This document shows, piece after piece, positions 23,390 to 29,607 of a DNA stretch of 32,481 nt; position 1 is the stretch's first letter, and each line of letters opens with the position of its first letter. The DNA is from an uncultured bacterium (GTDB lineage Bacteria > Verrucomicrobiota > Kiritimatiellia > RFP12 > UBA1067). A model generated the notes under the pieces. The model was not told where the DNA came from, searched no databases, and worked only from the letters and a program-made list of their open reading frames with translations. The stretch lies in assembly GCA_902769585.1 (NCBI GenBank), contig CACXPT010000066.1, positions 1-32,481 of the forward strand. The letters are read 5' to 3'. The translations under genes were made by a program, and so were the position numbers.

Positions 23390-23854
23390 ATGGAACAGTG
23401 CTGTGAATGTGGGGCGCCTTGTGGTAAAAGGCATACTACTGGTTGGATGAATAATCACGACTTTTTGTGTGACAAGTGTGCGCGCAAACGTCAGTCTAAT
23501 GCTGTTAAGGCATTTGGAGGTTTTCTGTTTCTGGTTTTTGCGGTGGCATTGAGTGTCGTTACGACCTTAACCGTATTAAAACCAATTGCTGTAGCGTCTG
23601 GATATGATACCGCGAAGGGTGTGTCGATAGGTCTTGGTGTAGGTGGTGTCGTGTTGTTTTTCGTCTTTAGGTATATTGCAGGAAAGACTAGTGGTTGTTT
23701 GTTTCGCATCCTTATCAAGATAGTCGGTTTTGTTGTCTATGCGCTTGGAATTGGTTTGCTGTTTCTGACCTTCCTATTGGATGAACAATTTAAAGGCCTT
23801 ATGGGTGTAAAGGATTCAAGTAACAATGCACCTGCCGAAGAAACTCGTCAGTAA
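23390..23854 (+). CDS. Zinc-ribbon membrane protein, unknown function
   Basis: 154 aa. The N-terminus has two paired cysteine sets, CCECGAPCG (residues 4-12) and CDKC (27-30), fitting a zinc ribbon. Three hydrophobic segments follow: FGGFLFLVFAVALSVVTTL, a Gly-rich VSIGLGVGGVVLFFVFRYIA, and IVGFVVYALGIGLLFLTFLL. The tail is short and polar. GGGAG lies 9 nt before the ATG. A domain of this kind occurs in many poorly studied membrane proteins; no function is claimed. AT-rich like its upstream neighbours. Confidence 0.75.
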   Translation: MEQCCECGAPCGKRHTTGWMNNHDFLCDKCARKRQSNAVKAFGGFLFLVFAVALSVVTTLTVLKPIAVASGYDTAKGVSIGLGVGGVVLFFVFRYIAGKTSGCLFRILIKIVGFVVYALGIGLLFLTFLLDEQFKGLMGVKDSSNNAPAEETRQ

Positions 23855-23994
23855 TAAGAAGTATTGATGAGATTTCCAGTGAAGGTCTCGCCCTTGGGCA
23901 AACCCTATCAACAGTAATGTATTGACGAGATCGTCCCAGTGCTCGTGGATCGTGCGACGCTTGATCGGTTGATAAGAAAAACCAAATAGTCTAT

Positions 23995-24510
23995 ATGATC
24001 GACATCAACAAGACGTTCGTGACGAGTGACCATCACTTCCGCGAGTGGGTGCGTTACGGCGACTTTCTGTGCGAAAACACGAGAGCGCAGGAGGAAGAGC
24101 ATATCGCGCTGTGGAACGGCGTGGTGGGAAAGGACGACCTCGTGCTGCATGTCGGCGACTTCTGCGACGGCCGGATCGCCGATCTTGACGCGATTTGCAA
24201 GAGGCTGAACGGACGGATCGTCTTGATCAAGGGCAACCATGACCAGATAGACGACGCGATCTATCGCATGGCGTTCGATGATGTGGTCGAACGGATGCAC
24301 ATCGAAGAGTTGAAGCTTTTGCTGATCCATGATCCAGAGTCCGCCACGCTGCGTCCTGGAGAGCGCATGATCTACGGCCACTTCCACCGAAATTTGCCTG
24401 AGCCCCCGAAAACGACCCGGAATTCGATCTGCGTCTGCGCAAAGTGGCACGGCTGGAAGTCGATCACGCTAGCCGAGGCGCTGAGGCAGATGGACGCGGC
24501 TGCGGAATAG
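23995..24510 (+). CDS. Calcineurin-like metallophosphoesterase
   Basis: 171-aa cytoplasmic phosphoesterase with the full two-metal motif set: SDHHF (11-15), VGDFCDG (Asp55), KGNHDQ (Asn81, His82), LLIHDP (His111) and YGHFHRN (His128, His130). The small size and order match single-domain YfcE/MJ0936-like or phage-type members. No Shine-Dalgarno precedes the ATG. Composition returns to GC-rich, unlike the preceding genes. Substrate unknown. Confidence 0.87.
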   Translation: MIDINKTFVTSDHHFREWVRYGDFLCENTRAQEEEHIALWNGVVGKDDLVLHVGDFCDGRIADLDAICKRLNGRIVLIKGNHDQIDDAIYRMAFDDVVERMHIEELKLLLIHDPESATLRPGERMIYGHFHRNLPEPPKTTRNSICVCAKWHGWKSITLAEALRQMDAAAE

Positions 24511-24650
24511 ATTGTGTGAATTTAGCTGTCGGGTGGACTACGGCGTTTCGAGCGAATGGGGGTCGAGGAGAAAAGGCATGATGCCGATGGACGCGTGACA
24601 CTACCACCGGACTTTGCGAAATGCGGTGGTAGTCGGCGGGAGATTGAAAG

Positions 24651-24680
24651 CGCCGCCAAGATGGTGGCTGCCCCAGTCAG
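24651..24680 (-). repeat. 30-bp dispersed repeat, copy 2 (inverted)
   Basis: The minus strand reads CTGACTGGGGCAGCCACCAT then CTTGGCGGCG, matching 20893-20922 with four differences. Confidence 0.85.
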
Positions 24681-24716
24681 AAAGCCGTCTGGCCGTTCTG
24701 TTTTACGCGAGATAAT

Positions 24717-24749
24717 TTTGAGACATATTTGAGACATCTTTGAGACAAT
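24717..24749. repeat. Three 11-bp direct repeats (TTTGAGACATN)
   Basis: TTTGAGACATA, TTTGAGACATC and TTTGAGACAAT follow each other exactly. Placed one helical turn apart, 63 nt upstream of the rhuM remnant, they could be protein-binding sites. Confidence 0.8.
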
Positions 24750-24812
24750 TCGGTTCGGGGAAACTGGTATCCTGTTGCGCGTCGGCACAAAGCCGGCGGA
24801 AACGAAGGATGC

Positions 24813-25436
24813 ATGAAGAAAAGCAAGGTATCAACACAGGCAGTTCCAGCGTCCGCCACGGCGCGGAACGAGATCGTCGTCTACTAGCCGGACGAGACTA
24901 TCCGGCTGGATGTCCGCCTCGAGAACGAGACGGTATGGCTCACACAGATGCAACTTTGCGAGTTGTTTGAAGTGGTAAAGTCAAACGTATCGTATCACCT
25001 GAAGAACATCTTCGATACGGAGGAATTGGACTATGCGGCAACTGTTCAAAAAATTCGAACAGTTCGGCAGGAAGGCGTTCGCAGGGTCGTCCGTGACATG
25101 GAGTATTTCAATCTCGACGTCATTATTTCGCTCGGTTATCGAATTAACTCTAAGCGCGGCATACAGTTCAGGCAGTGGGCGACCAAGGTTCTGAAGGAGT
25201 TTATGCTTCGCGACTATGCGTTCAACCAGCGCCTGAACCAGCTGGAGGACAAGGTCGACCGGCGTATGGCCAAGACCGAGGCCGATGTTGTCGAGCTTAA
25301 GGACAAGGTAGATTTCTTCGTCCAGACCTCCATGCCGCCGGTGCGGGGCGTGTTCTACAACGATCAGGGAAAGTGTTGCCAATGTGGGAATGTTGCCAGT
25401 TGCCAATTTCAATTTTCAATGAAAGGTGCGGCATGA
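24813..25436 (+). pseudogene. rhuM-family gene, amber codon and lost C-terminus
   Basis: The frame starts MKKSKVSTQAVPASATARNE, runs to codon 24 (IVVY), then has TAG at 24885-24887 where the family often has Gln. It continues in frame with PDETIRLDVRLENETVWLTQ, MQLCELFEVVKSNVSYHLKN, LGYRINSKRGIQFRQWATKV and PPVRGVFYNDQG. This is the N-terminal domain of RhuM-type ('virulence RhuM') proteins, which are normally about 330 aa. Here the C-terminal domain is gone: after NDQG the frame enters the TGTTGCCAAT element and ends within it. The residual frame could restart at ATG 24948, but is probably dead. Confidence 0.82.
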
Positions 25437-25840
25437 TGGAATTAGAGGACAGAATCGTCCGTTTCGCGGCACGGTGCGTCAGGGTGTGCGCGGTGTTGCC
25501 GGTGAAGGCTGTCGGGAGCGCGAGTTTCGCAGACCAGCTGTTCCGATCGTCAACCGGCATTGCCGCGAACTATGCAGAGGCTTGCGAGGCAGAATCGGCA
25601 AAGGATTTTGTCCACAAGCTGAAGATCGCGATGAAGGAGTTGTCCGAGACGCGGACTTGGCTTAGGCTGATCGGGGAGGTGGGATATGTCGAGAATGCGA
25701 GACTTGCCGAGTTGATAGGCGAGTCTCGGGAACTTTCTCGTATCTTTTCTGCAAGTGTGACGACAACGAAGAAAAAGATTGGGGGTTGAAATGGGAACTG
25801 GCAACATTGGGACTGGCAACACTTTCTCATTGGCAACATT
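25374..25840 (+). mobile_element. Inverted-repeat element carrying the four-helix-bundle gene
   Basis: Left arm: TGTTGCCAAT (25374-25383), TGTTGCCAGT (25391-25400) and GTTGCCAAT (25399-25407). Right arm, inverted: ACTGGCAACA (25797, 25812) and ATTGGCAACA (25829). The only gene inside is the four-helix-bundle ORF. The left arm interrupts rhuM exactly where its homology ends. No transposase is present. Confidence 0.6.
25433..25789 (+). CDS. Four-helix-bundle protein (23S rRNA intervening-sequence type)
   Basis: 118-aa protein of the family first seen in 23S rRNA intervening sequences (S23-like). Hallmarks: LEDRIVRFAARCVRV, DQLFRSSTGIAANYAEACEA, KDFVHKLKIAMKELSETRTW, LRLIGEVGYV. Four helices are predicted; the biochemical role of the family is unknown. 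AAAGGTG lies 4 nt before ATG 25433 (a second ATG follows at 25436), and it overlaps the rhuM remnant stop in ATGA. It is enclosed by the inverted TGTTGCCAAT arms and so appears to be cargo of a small mobile unit. The residual upstream frame is not its partner. Confidence 0.88.
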   Translation: MMELEDRIVRFAARCVRVCAVLPVKAVGSASFADQLFRSSTGIAANYAEACEAESAKDFVHKLKIAMKELSETRTWLRLIGEVGYVENARLAELIGESRELSRIFSASVTTTKKKIGG

Positions 25841-26274
25841 AACAATGGCCCTCGGCAGCAAGTGCTTCGCCTTCGCGAAACTCGATGCCTCTTCAATCCC
25901 GCTCCTGAAGGCGAGGGTGTGAAAAATGCCGAAGCCGTGAAGTGTATCCCACCTCGTCAAAGTGGGCCGACTACTACGAGCGGTTTCGCACCTATGCCGT
26001 TCGTCCTGAATGTGGCTGGTCCGCGCGAAAGCAAGGCAAGCGGAATCCAGAAATGTACCCGCAAGTTTCTGGTGGAAGTGCTACAGGGGATGATAGAGGG
26101 CGGAAGTGTGCCCTCTGGCGAAATTCTGCCATGCCCCGTTCAGGGCACCGAAGGATGAAAGTTTCGAAAGATCGTAATATGACGGTTGCCTGAACGTTTT
26201 CATTTATGCCGAAAGTCATGGTCACCCCGGGTGGGGTGGCCTTTATGGTGTAGATCGTAAACGAAAGGAAAATC
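25841..26274. other. Non-coding region downstream of the four-helix element
   Basis: Frames here lack family features. An AGAGGGC (26095-26101)/GCCCTCT (26110-26116) hairpin and a stronger hairpin at 26220-26241 are the only clear structures. Confidence 0.55.
26220..26241 (+). terminator. GC-rich hairpin, possible terminator
   Basis: GGTCACCCC pairs with GGGGTGGCC (one G-T pair) around a GGGT loop; followed by only TTTAT, so intrinsic termination would be weak. Confidence 0.35.
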
Positions 26275-26436
26275 ATGTACACGGCGAAATCAGTAATGCA
26301 GATTGAAGCGGAGAAGTGCAAGGGCGTGCCGACGGCCAGGGAAAAGGCCGGCGATGAACGCAATCTTACAATCTCGTGCGCCCCGTGGCGATGGGACACC
26401 TTAAATGCTCCACAAAGTAAGACAATCGGAGCATAA
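26275..26436 (+). CDS. Small orphan ORF, possibly chimeric
   Basis: 53 codons after a fair ribosome site (AAAGGA, 5 nt before the ATG): MYTAKSVMQIEAEKCKGVPT and onward. The last third is encoded by the duplicated tail of the metal permease gene but in another frame, so the ORF is probably a by-product of that rearrangement. No family recognised. Confidence 0.25.
   Translation: MYTAKSVMQIEAEKCKGVPTAREKAGDERNLTISCAPWRWDTLNAPQSKTIGA
26365..26417 (+). repeat. Duplicated 3' end of the metal permease gene, left copy
   Basis: 26365-26400 is identical over 36 bp to 28324-28359, and AAATGCTCCACAAA continues the match. It is the last ~18 codons of the permease gene, found here without the rest. Confidence 0.9.
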
Positions 26437-26926
26437 CATATTCAATCGGCCCCAAGGTAACATTCAACATTCCACCGTCCATCTTCGGCGTAGGGCCGAA
26501 ATCAGATGAGATGAGTTTGCCGACATTCTCCGAGAGCGTGAGCGTCGCGGTCTGCGCGTTTGTCGTGCAGTTAACGGCGAGAAGATACGTGTCGCCTCTG
26601 TATCGCCACGTACGCACGGCGACGTCGCCGTTGGAGCTGGTCACCGCCGGTGCGGGGTCGATGGAGAGGAATACGTCGATGTACTTCTTGAACTCCTCGG
26701 CCATCGCCTTCGTCCGCGCCCACGCCGGCTCGAACGCATCCTCAGGGTCGTCGTGTGGTTCCGAGAGGTGCTGGTAGGCGTAGAAGATGAGACCGTTCGC
26801 ACCGCCGGCGATTGCCTGCCAGCCCATGTTCGCCATTTCCTTCTGCGTGGGCGCGCGCTGCCCTTTTGTCTCGCGCCGCTTGAGCCATCCCCAGCCGAAC
26901 GCCTGCGGAAACTGCCAGTTTGCCAT
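26366..26926 (-). pseudogene. Truncated glycosidase C-terminal fragment
   Basis: 186 residues of what looks like the end of a TIM-barrel glycosidase plus its beta domain: VPQAFGWGW-like FPQAFGWGWLKRRET, MGWQAIAGGANGLIFYAYQH, VAVRTWRYRGDTYLLAVNCT and LGPIEYVMLRLS. Upstream the frame soon hits a stop and the csoR promoter, so the 5' part and its start are missing. The final residues (YFVEHLRCPIATGRTRL) are antisense to the permease-tail duplicate and not native. It appears cut at both ends by the csoR unit and its flanking repeat. Confidence 0.7.
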
Positions 26927-26987
26927 CGCGCCAACCGATTGACGGGAAAAGGTTCAAAATATTTTTGAGTGCCTGTTGCGCCCCGGG

Positions 26988-27016
26988 TTGCATACCCTAC
27001 GGGGGTATGGTATAAT
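26988..27016 (+). promoter_or_regulatory. csoR promoter with overlapping palindromic operator
   Basis: -35 TTGCAT (26988-26993), a 17-bp spacer, extended -10 TGG-TATAAT (TATAAT 27011-27016). The perfect palindrome CATACCC-TACGG-GGGTATG (26991-27009) fills the spacer, typical of the TACCC-n-GGGTA operators bound by CsoR/RcnR/FrmR repressors. Confidence 0.8.
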
Positions 27017-27047
27017 ACACGCCCAGTTCCACAAGGAAAAGCAGACA

Positions 27048-27326
27048 ATGAGAAAATGCATTGAAGACGTGACGGCTCTTCAGCTGCGGCTGAAGAAGAT
27101 CATCGGACAGCTGACAGGTGTCCAGAAGATGCTTGCGGAGGACGTCCCCTGCGAGGACATCCTCACGCAGCTTAACGCGGCGAACGGGGCGCTCCACCGC
27201 CTGTCGTTCATTGTCCTCGACGGGCATCTCCGCCATTGCGTACGCGAGGGCATCGAAAAAGGTAACGCCGACGAGACGATTGAATCGTTCGCCGAGGCGC
27301 TTGAAAGCTTCTCGAAGATGGCATAG
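27048..27326 (+). CDS. csoR: CsoR/RcnR/FrmR-family metal-sensing repressor
   Basis: 92-aa all-helical DUF156 repressor. RLKKIIGQLTGVQKML matches the first helix; metal-ligand positions are Cys35 (VPCED), His60 and Cys64 (DGHLRHC), with the spacing of copper-sensing CsoR (Cys36-His61-Cys65 in M. tuberculosis). That supports Cu(I), but other metals or a persulfide function cannot be excluded. A longer upstream frame exists but runs through the promoter; ATG 27048 follows AAGGA. It heads a two-gene operon with the metal permease and should repress its own promoter through the palindrome at 26991-27009. Confidence 0.9.
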   Translation: MRKCIEDVTALQLRLKKIIGQLTGVQKMLAEDVPCEDILTQLNAANGALHRLSFIVLDGHLRHCVREGIEKGNADETIESFAEALESFSKMA

Positions 27327-27343
27327 GCAAGCCATCTTCCATA

Positions 27344-27371
27344 TACCAACTACCATCTACCAACTACCACA
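27344..27371 (+). repeat. CTACCAA/CTACCAT 7-bp repeat before permease start
   Basis: ACCAACTACCATCTACCAAC and one further partial unit, ending two bases from the ATG at 27372. Same repeat, same orientation relative to the gene, as at 2861-2890. Confidence 0.9.
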
Positions 27372-28379
27372 ATGAAAGACATATTGATTGCGTTCGTACA
27401 CGTGTTCGCCATGATGGCGCCGTGGCTCGTGTTCGGATTCCTCATGGCGGGGATTATCGCCGTATGGATTCCGCGAAACTGGGTCAACCGCATAATGGGC
27501 GGGAGTTCGGGTTTGGGCGGCATTCTTCGCGCCGTCGCAATCGGCGTACCGCTCCCGATCTGCTCGTGCGGCGTACTGCCGATTGCCGCCGGATTGCGCA
27601 AACACGGCGCGGGCAAGGGCCCGACGGCGGCACTGCTCGTTTCGACGCCGCAGACGGGGATTGACTCGATTCTCGCGACCTACGCCCTGATGGGGCCGGT
27701 GTTCGCCGTTGCGCGGCCTGTCGCCGCCGCGCTCACGGGAATCGTCGGTGGCGTCGTGGTGTCCGCCGTCGGCGGCGAAGACGCGGAGACGGTCGCGGCG
27801 GAGGATGCGCCAGCCGGATCGCGCGGAATCAAGGCGATATTCTGGCAGGCGTACAGGCGGCTTCTCGGCTCGGTCGCGAAGCCGCTTGCCATCGGACTTG
27901 CAATCTCCGCGATTGTGACGGTGCTGGTGCCGGACAACTTCTTTGCGAATGCGTTTCACGGCAACGACTTGATCGCGATGCCTGTCATGGCGCTTGTCGG
28001 ATTCCCGATGTACGTCTGCTCCACGGCGTCGATTCCGATTGCCGCTTCTCTTATCGCGAAAGGCGTCTCGCCCGGCGCGGCGTTCGTGTTCCTCATGGTC
28101 GGGCCGGCGATAAACGCGATGTCGCTCACGACCGTCTCCGCGCTTGTCGGACGCAAGGCCGCCGTGGCGTACCTCGTCACGATCCTCCTCGGGGCGATCT
28201 TGTGCGGCGTCGTGATCAACCTCATCCCGAACGCGGCATCCGCATCCGCTCTGGCCGCCTCGACAAGGCATGCGCTTTCACCCGTCCATTGGGCATCTGC
28301 CGTGTTTCTGGCGGCGATGATGGCTTACAATCTCGTGCGCCCCGTGGCGATGGGACACCAGAAATGCTCCACAAAATAG
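27372..28379 (+). CDS. SO_0444-family Cu/Zn efflux permease
   Basis: 335-aa inner-membrane permease (DUF318/ArsP-YraQ superfamily). About eight TM segments; the hallmark PLPICSCGVLPIAAGLRKHG carries the CSC metal-binding cysteines (near residues 59-61), and a mirrored YVCSTASIPIAASL occurs in the second half. Members with this signature export copper or zinc. Located 45 bp after csoR, so it is the regulated gene of that operon. No Shine-Dalgarno precedes the ATG, only a CTACCAA repeat. Its last codons are duplicated at 26365. Metal choice is inferred from the CsoR ligands. Confidence 0.88.
   Translation: MKDILIAFVHVFAMMAPWLVFGFLMAGIIAVWIPRNWVNRIMGGSSGLGGILRAVAIGVPLPICSCGVLPIAAGLRKHGAGKGPTAALLVSTPQTGIDSILATYALMGPVFAVARPVAAALTGIVGGVVVSAVGGEDAETVAAEDAPAGSRGIKAIFWQAYRRLLGSVAKPLAIGLAISAIVTVLVPDNFFANAFHGNDLIAMPVMALVGFPMYVCSTASIPIAASLIAKGVSPGAAFVFLMVGPAINAMSLTTVSALVGRKAAVAYLVTILLGAILCGVVINLIPNAASASALAASTRHALSPVHWASAVFLAAMMAYNLVRPVAMGHQKCSTK
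28324..28376 (+). repeat. Metal permease 3' end, right copy of the direct repeat
   Basis: Matches 26365-26417, 36 bp of it exactly; together the copies bracket the csoR-permease unit. Confidence 0.9.
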
Positions 28380-28419
28380 AACGAACGTCATTTCATTCTG
28401 AAAAATCTGAAAGGATAAC

Positions 28420-28807
28420 ATGGTTGTACGCCAATACGAGAACGGTGATCTTGATGCGATGGTCGCCATCTGGAACGAGGTGGTCGATGCGGGCGACGCC
28501 TTCCCGCAGGAGGAGCCGCTGACACGCGAGACGGGGGCGGAGTTCTTCGCGGCGCAGACGCACACGGGCGTTGCGGCCGATGACGACGGGACGATTCTCG
28601 GCCTGTACATCCTCCATCCAAACAACGTTGGCCGTTGCGGGCACATCGCAAACGCAAGCTACGCCGTGCGTTCCGACCGAGGGGAACGTCCATGCCCGGC
28701 ACCTCTACGAACGCCTCGGCTTCACGCAACTCGGCACGATCCCAAGAGGCTTCCGAATGAAGGATGGCACCTTCGCCGCCATCTGCCCGTATTTCAGAGA
28801 AACGTGA
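28420..28807 (+). pseudogene. GNAT acetyltransferase gene, deletion plus frameshift
   Basis: Starts well (AAAGGA 5 nt before ATG) with MVVRQYENGDLDAMVAIWNE and later NNVGRCGHIANASYAVRSDR, the first half of a GNAT fold. At about 28680 the frame breaks; the other frame then reads EGNVHARHLYERLGFTQLGT and RGFRMKDGTFAAICPYFRET to TGA 28805-28807, the typical C-terminus. The acetyl-CoA-binding RGxGxG/A helix and roughly 35 residues around it are missing, so the product cannot be active. Confidence 0.82.
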
Positions 28808-28898
28808 GGCTTGGCGCACTTCGCGTGAGGAGTTTCTACGGCTGATGCTGGATGAAGCATCCGCTGGAGCGCCTGCTGAAGAAGCTCGTGCCGTACGA

Positions 28899-29426
28899 CT
28901 AACGATCCTCGCGCACGACGCGCAGGGTGACGTTGGCGTAGCCCGAACCCGCCGAACGGCATTCGGTGCGCGCCTCGCTACGGCAGGCCGTGCGCGTCGA
29001 ATCAAATGCGCCGCCTTTCACAGCGTTCTTGCCCCTGCTACGCACGGTGGAGGTCCACTCCCAGCAGTTGCCCCAGAAGTCGATGCCGCCGCAGGCGCCC
29101 TTCGTCTGCGCATCGTCGATCTTGGACTGGTGCCGCGCCGTGCGCTTCAGCTCCTCCAGCTTTGACTTCTTCCGAGCGACGACCGCGTCGTAGTTCGCGG
29201 CGACCTGACGGCGCAACGCGGCGAGATTCTCCTCCGTGGGGTCGCGGCGACAGAGCGCGATGAGCCGCTTCGTCTCCTCATTGAGCTGCGGGCGCTCCTT
29301 CTCCACGGTCGTGCTGAACCGGTGCATTCGCGCCTCGCCGTTCGGGCGCCGTCGTCACCGCCGCTCCTGTGCGAGCGTGGCCAGGCTCAGAATCGCGGTT
29401 ACGCAGATGATGATTGTCTTGTTCAT
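28899..29426 (-). pseudogene. SUMF1-like (formylglycine-generating-type) gene, stop plus deletion
   Basis: The ATG at 29426 (AAAGGA 8 nt upstream) opens a signal peptide MNKTIIICVTAILSLATLAQ; after ERR, TGA at 29355-29357 interrupts the frame, which resumes without shift as RRRPNGEARMHRFSTTVEKE and a helical region (LNEETKRLIALCRRDPTEEN). The end is the SUMF1/PvdO core finish: GIDFWGNCWEWTST, KNAVKGGAFDS, ECRSAGSGYANVTLRVVRE. The middle of the FGE fold, normally over 100 residues, is absent between IDDAQ and TKGACG. Two independent lesions make it a pseudogene, though ATG 29327 could give a truncated product. Confidence 0.8.
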
Positions 29427-29607
29427 GGTCATGTTCCTTTCGTTTTCACGGAGGCGTCATTGCCCCTCACCTCCCAAGAACGCAACCGCGCATGAAAATC
29501 TACAGCTCCACACGCGAAACAACAAATTACGAGATTGCCGCCCTTGTCTGCCGCATTGTGATTCACGTTACGACGGGCGAGAACACAGATTCGCTCAGTC
29601 CCGCTGG

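Larger units (their letters stand above)
24511..24812. other. Non-coding region with hairpin, dispersed repeat and 11-bp direct repeats
   Basis: ACTACCACCG (24600-24609) pairs with CGGTGGTAGT (24624-24633). The inverted copy of the 30-bp repeat follows at 24651-24680, and three 11-bp direct repeats lie at 24717-24749. No gene is supported. Confidence 0.65.

Noticed and set aside
25845..26193. Short frames after the four-helix element as the missing rhuM C-terminus
   Set aside because: None resembles the expected RhuM C-terminal domain; frames are interrupted and unlike the family.
28852..28902. Short frame ending MKHPLERLLKKLVPYD
   Set aside because: It looks like the C-terminal end of some protein, but a stop lies just upstream and only 16 codons remain; too little to annotate.
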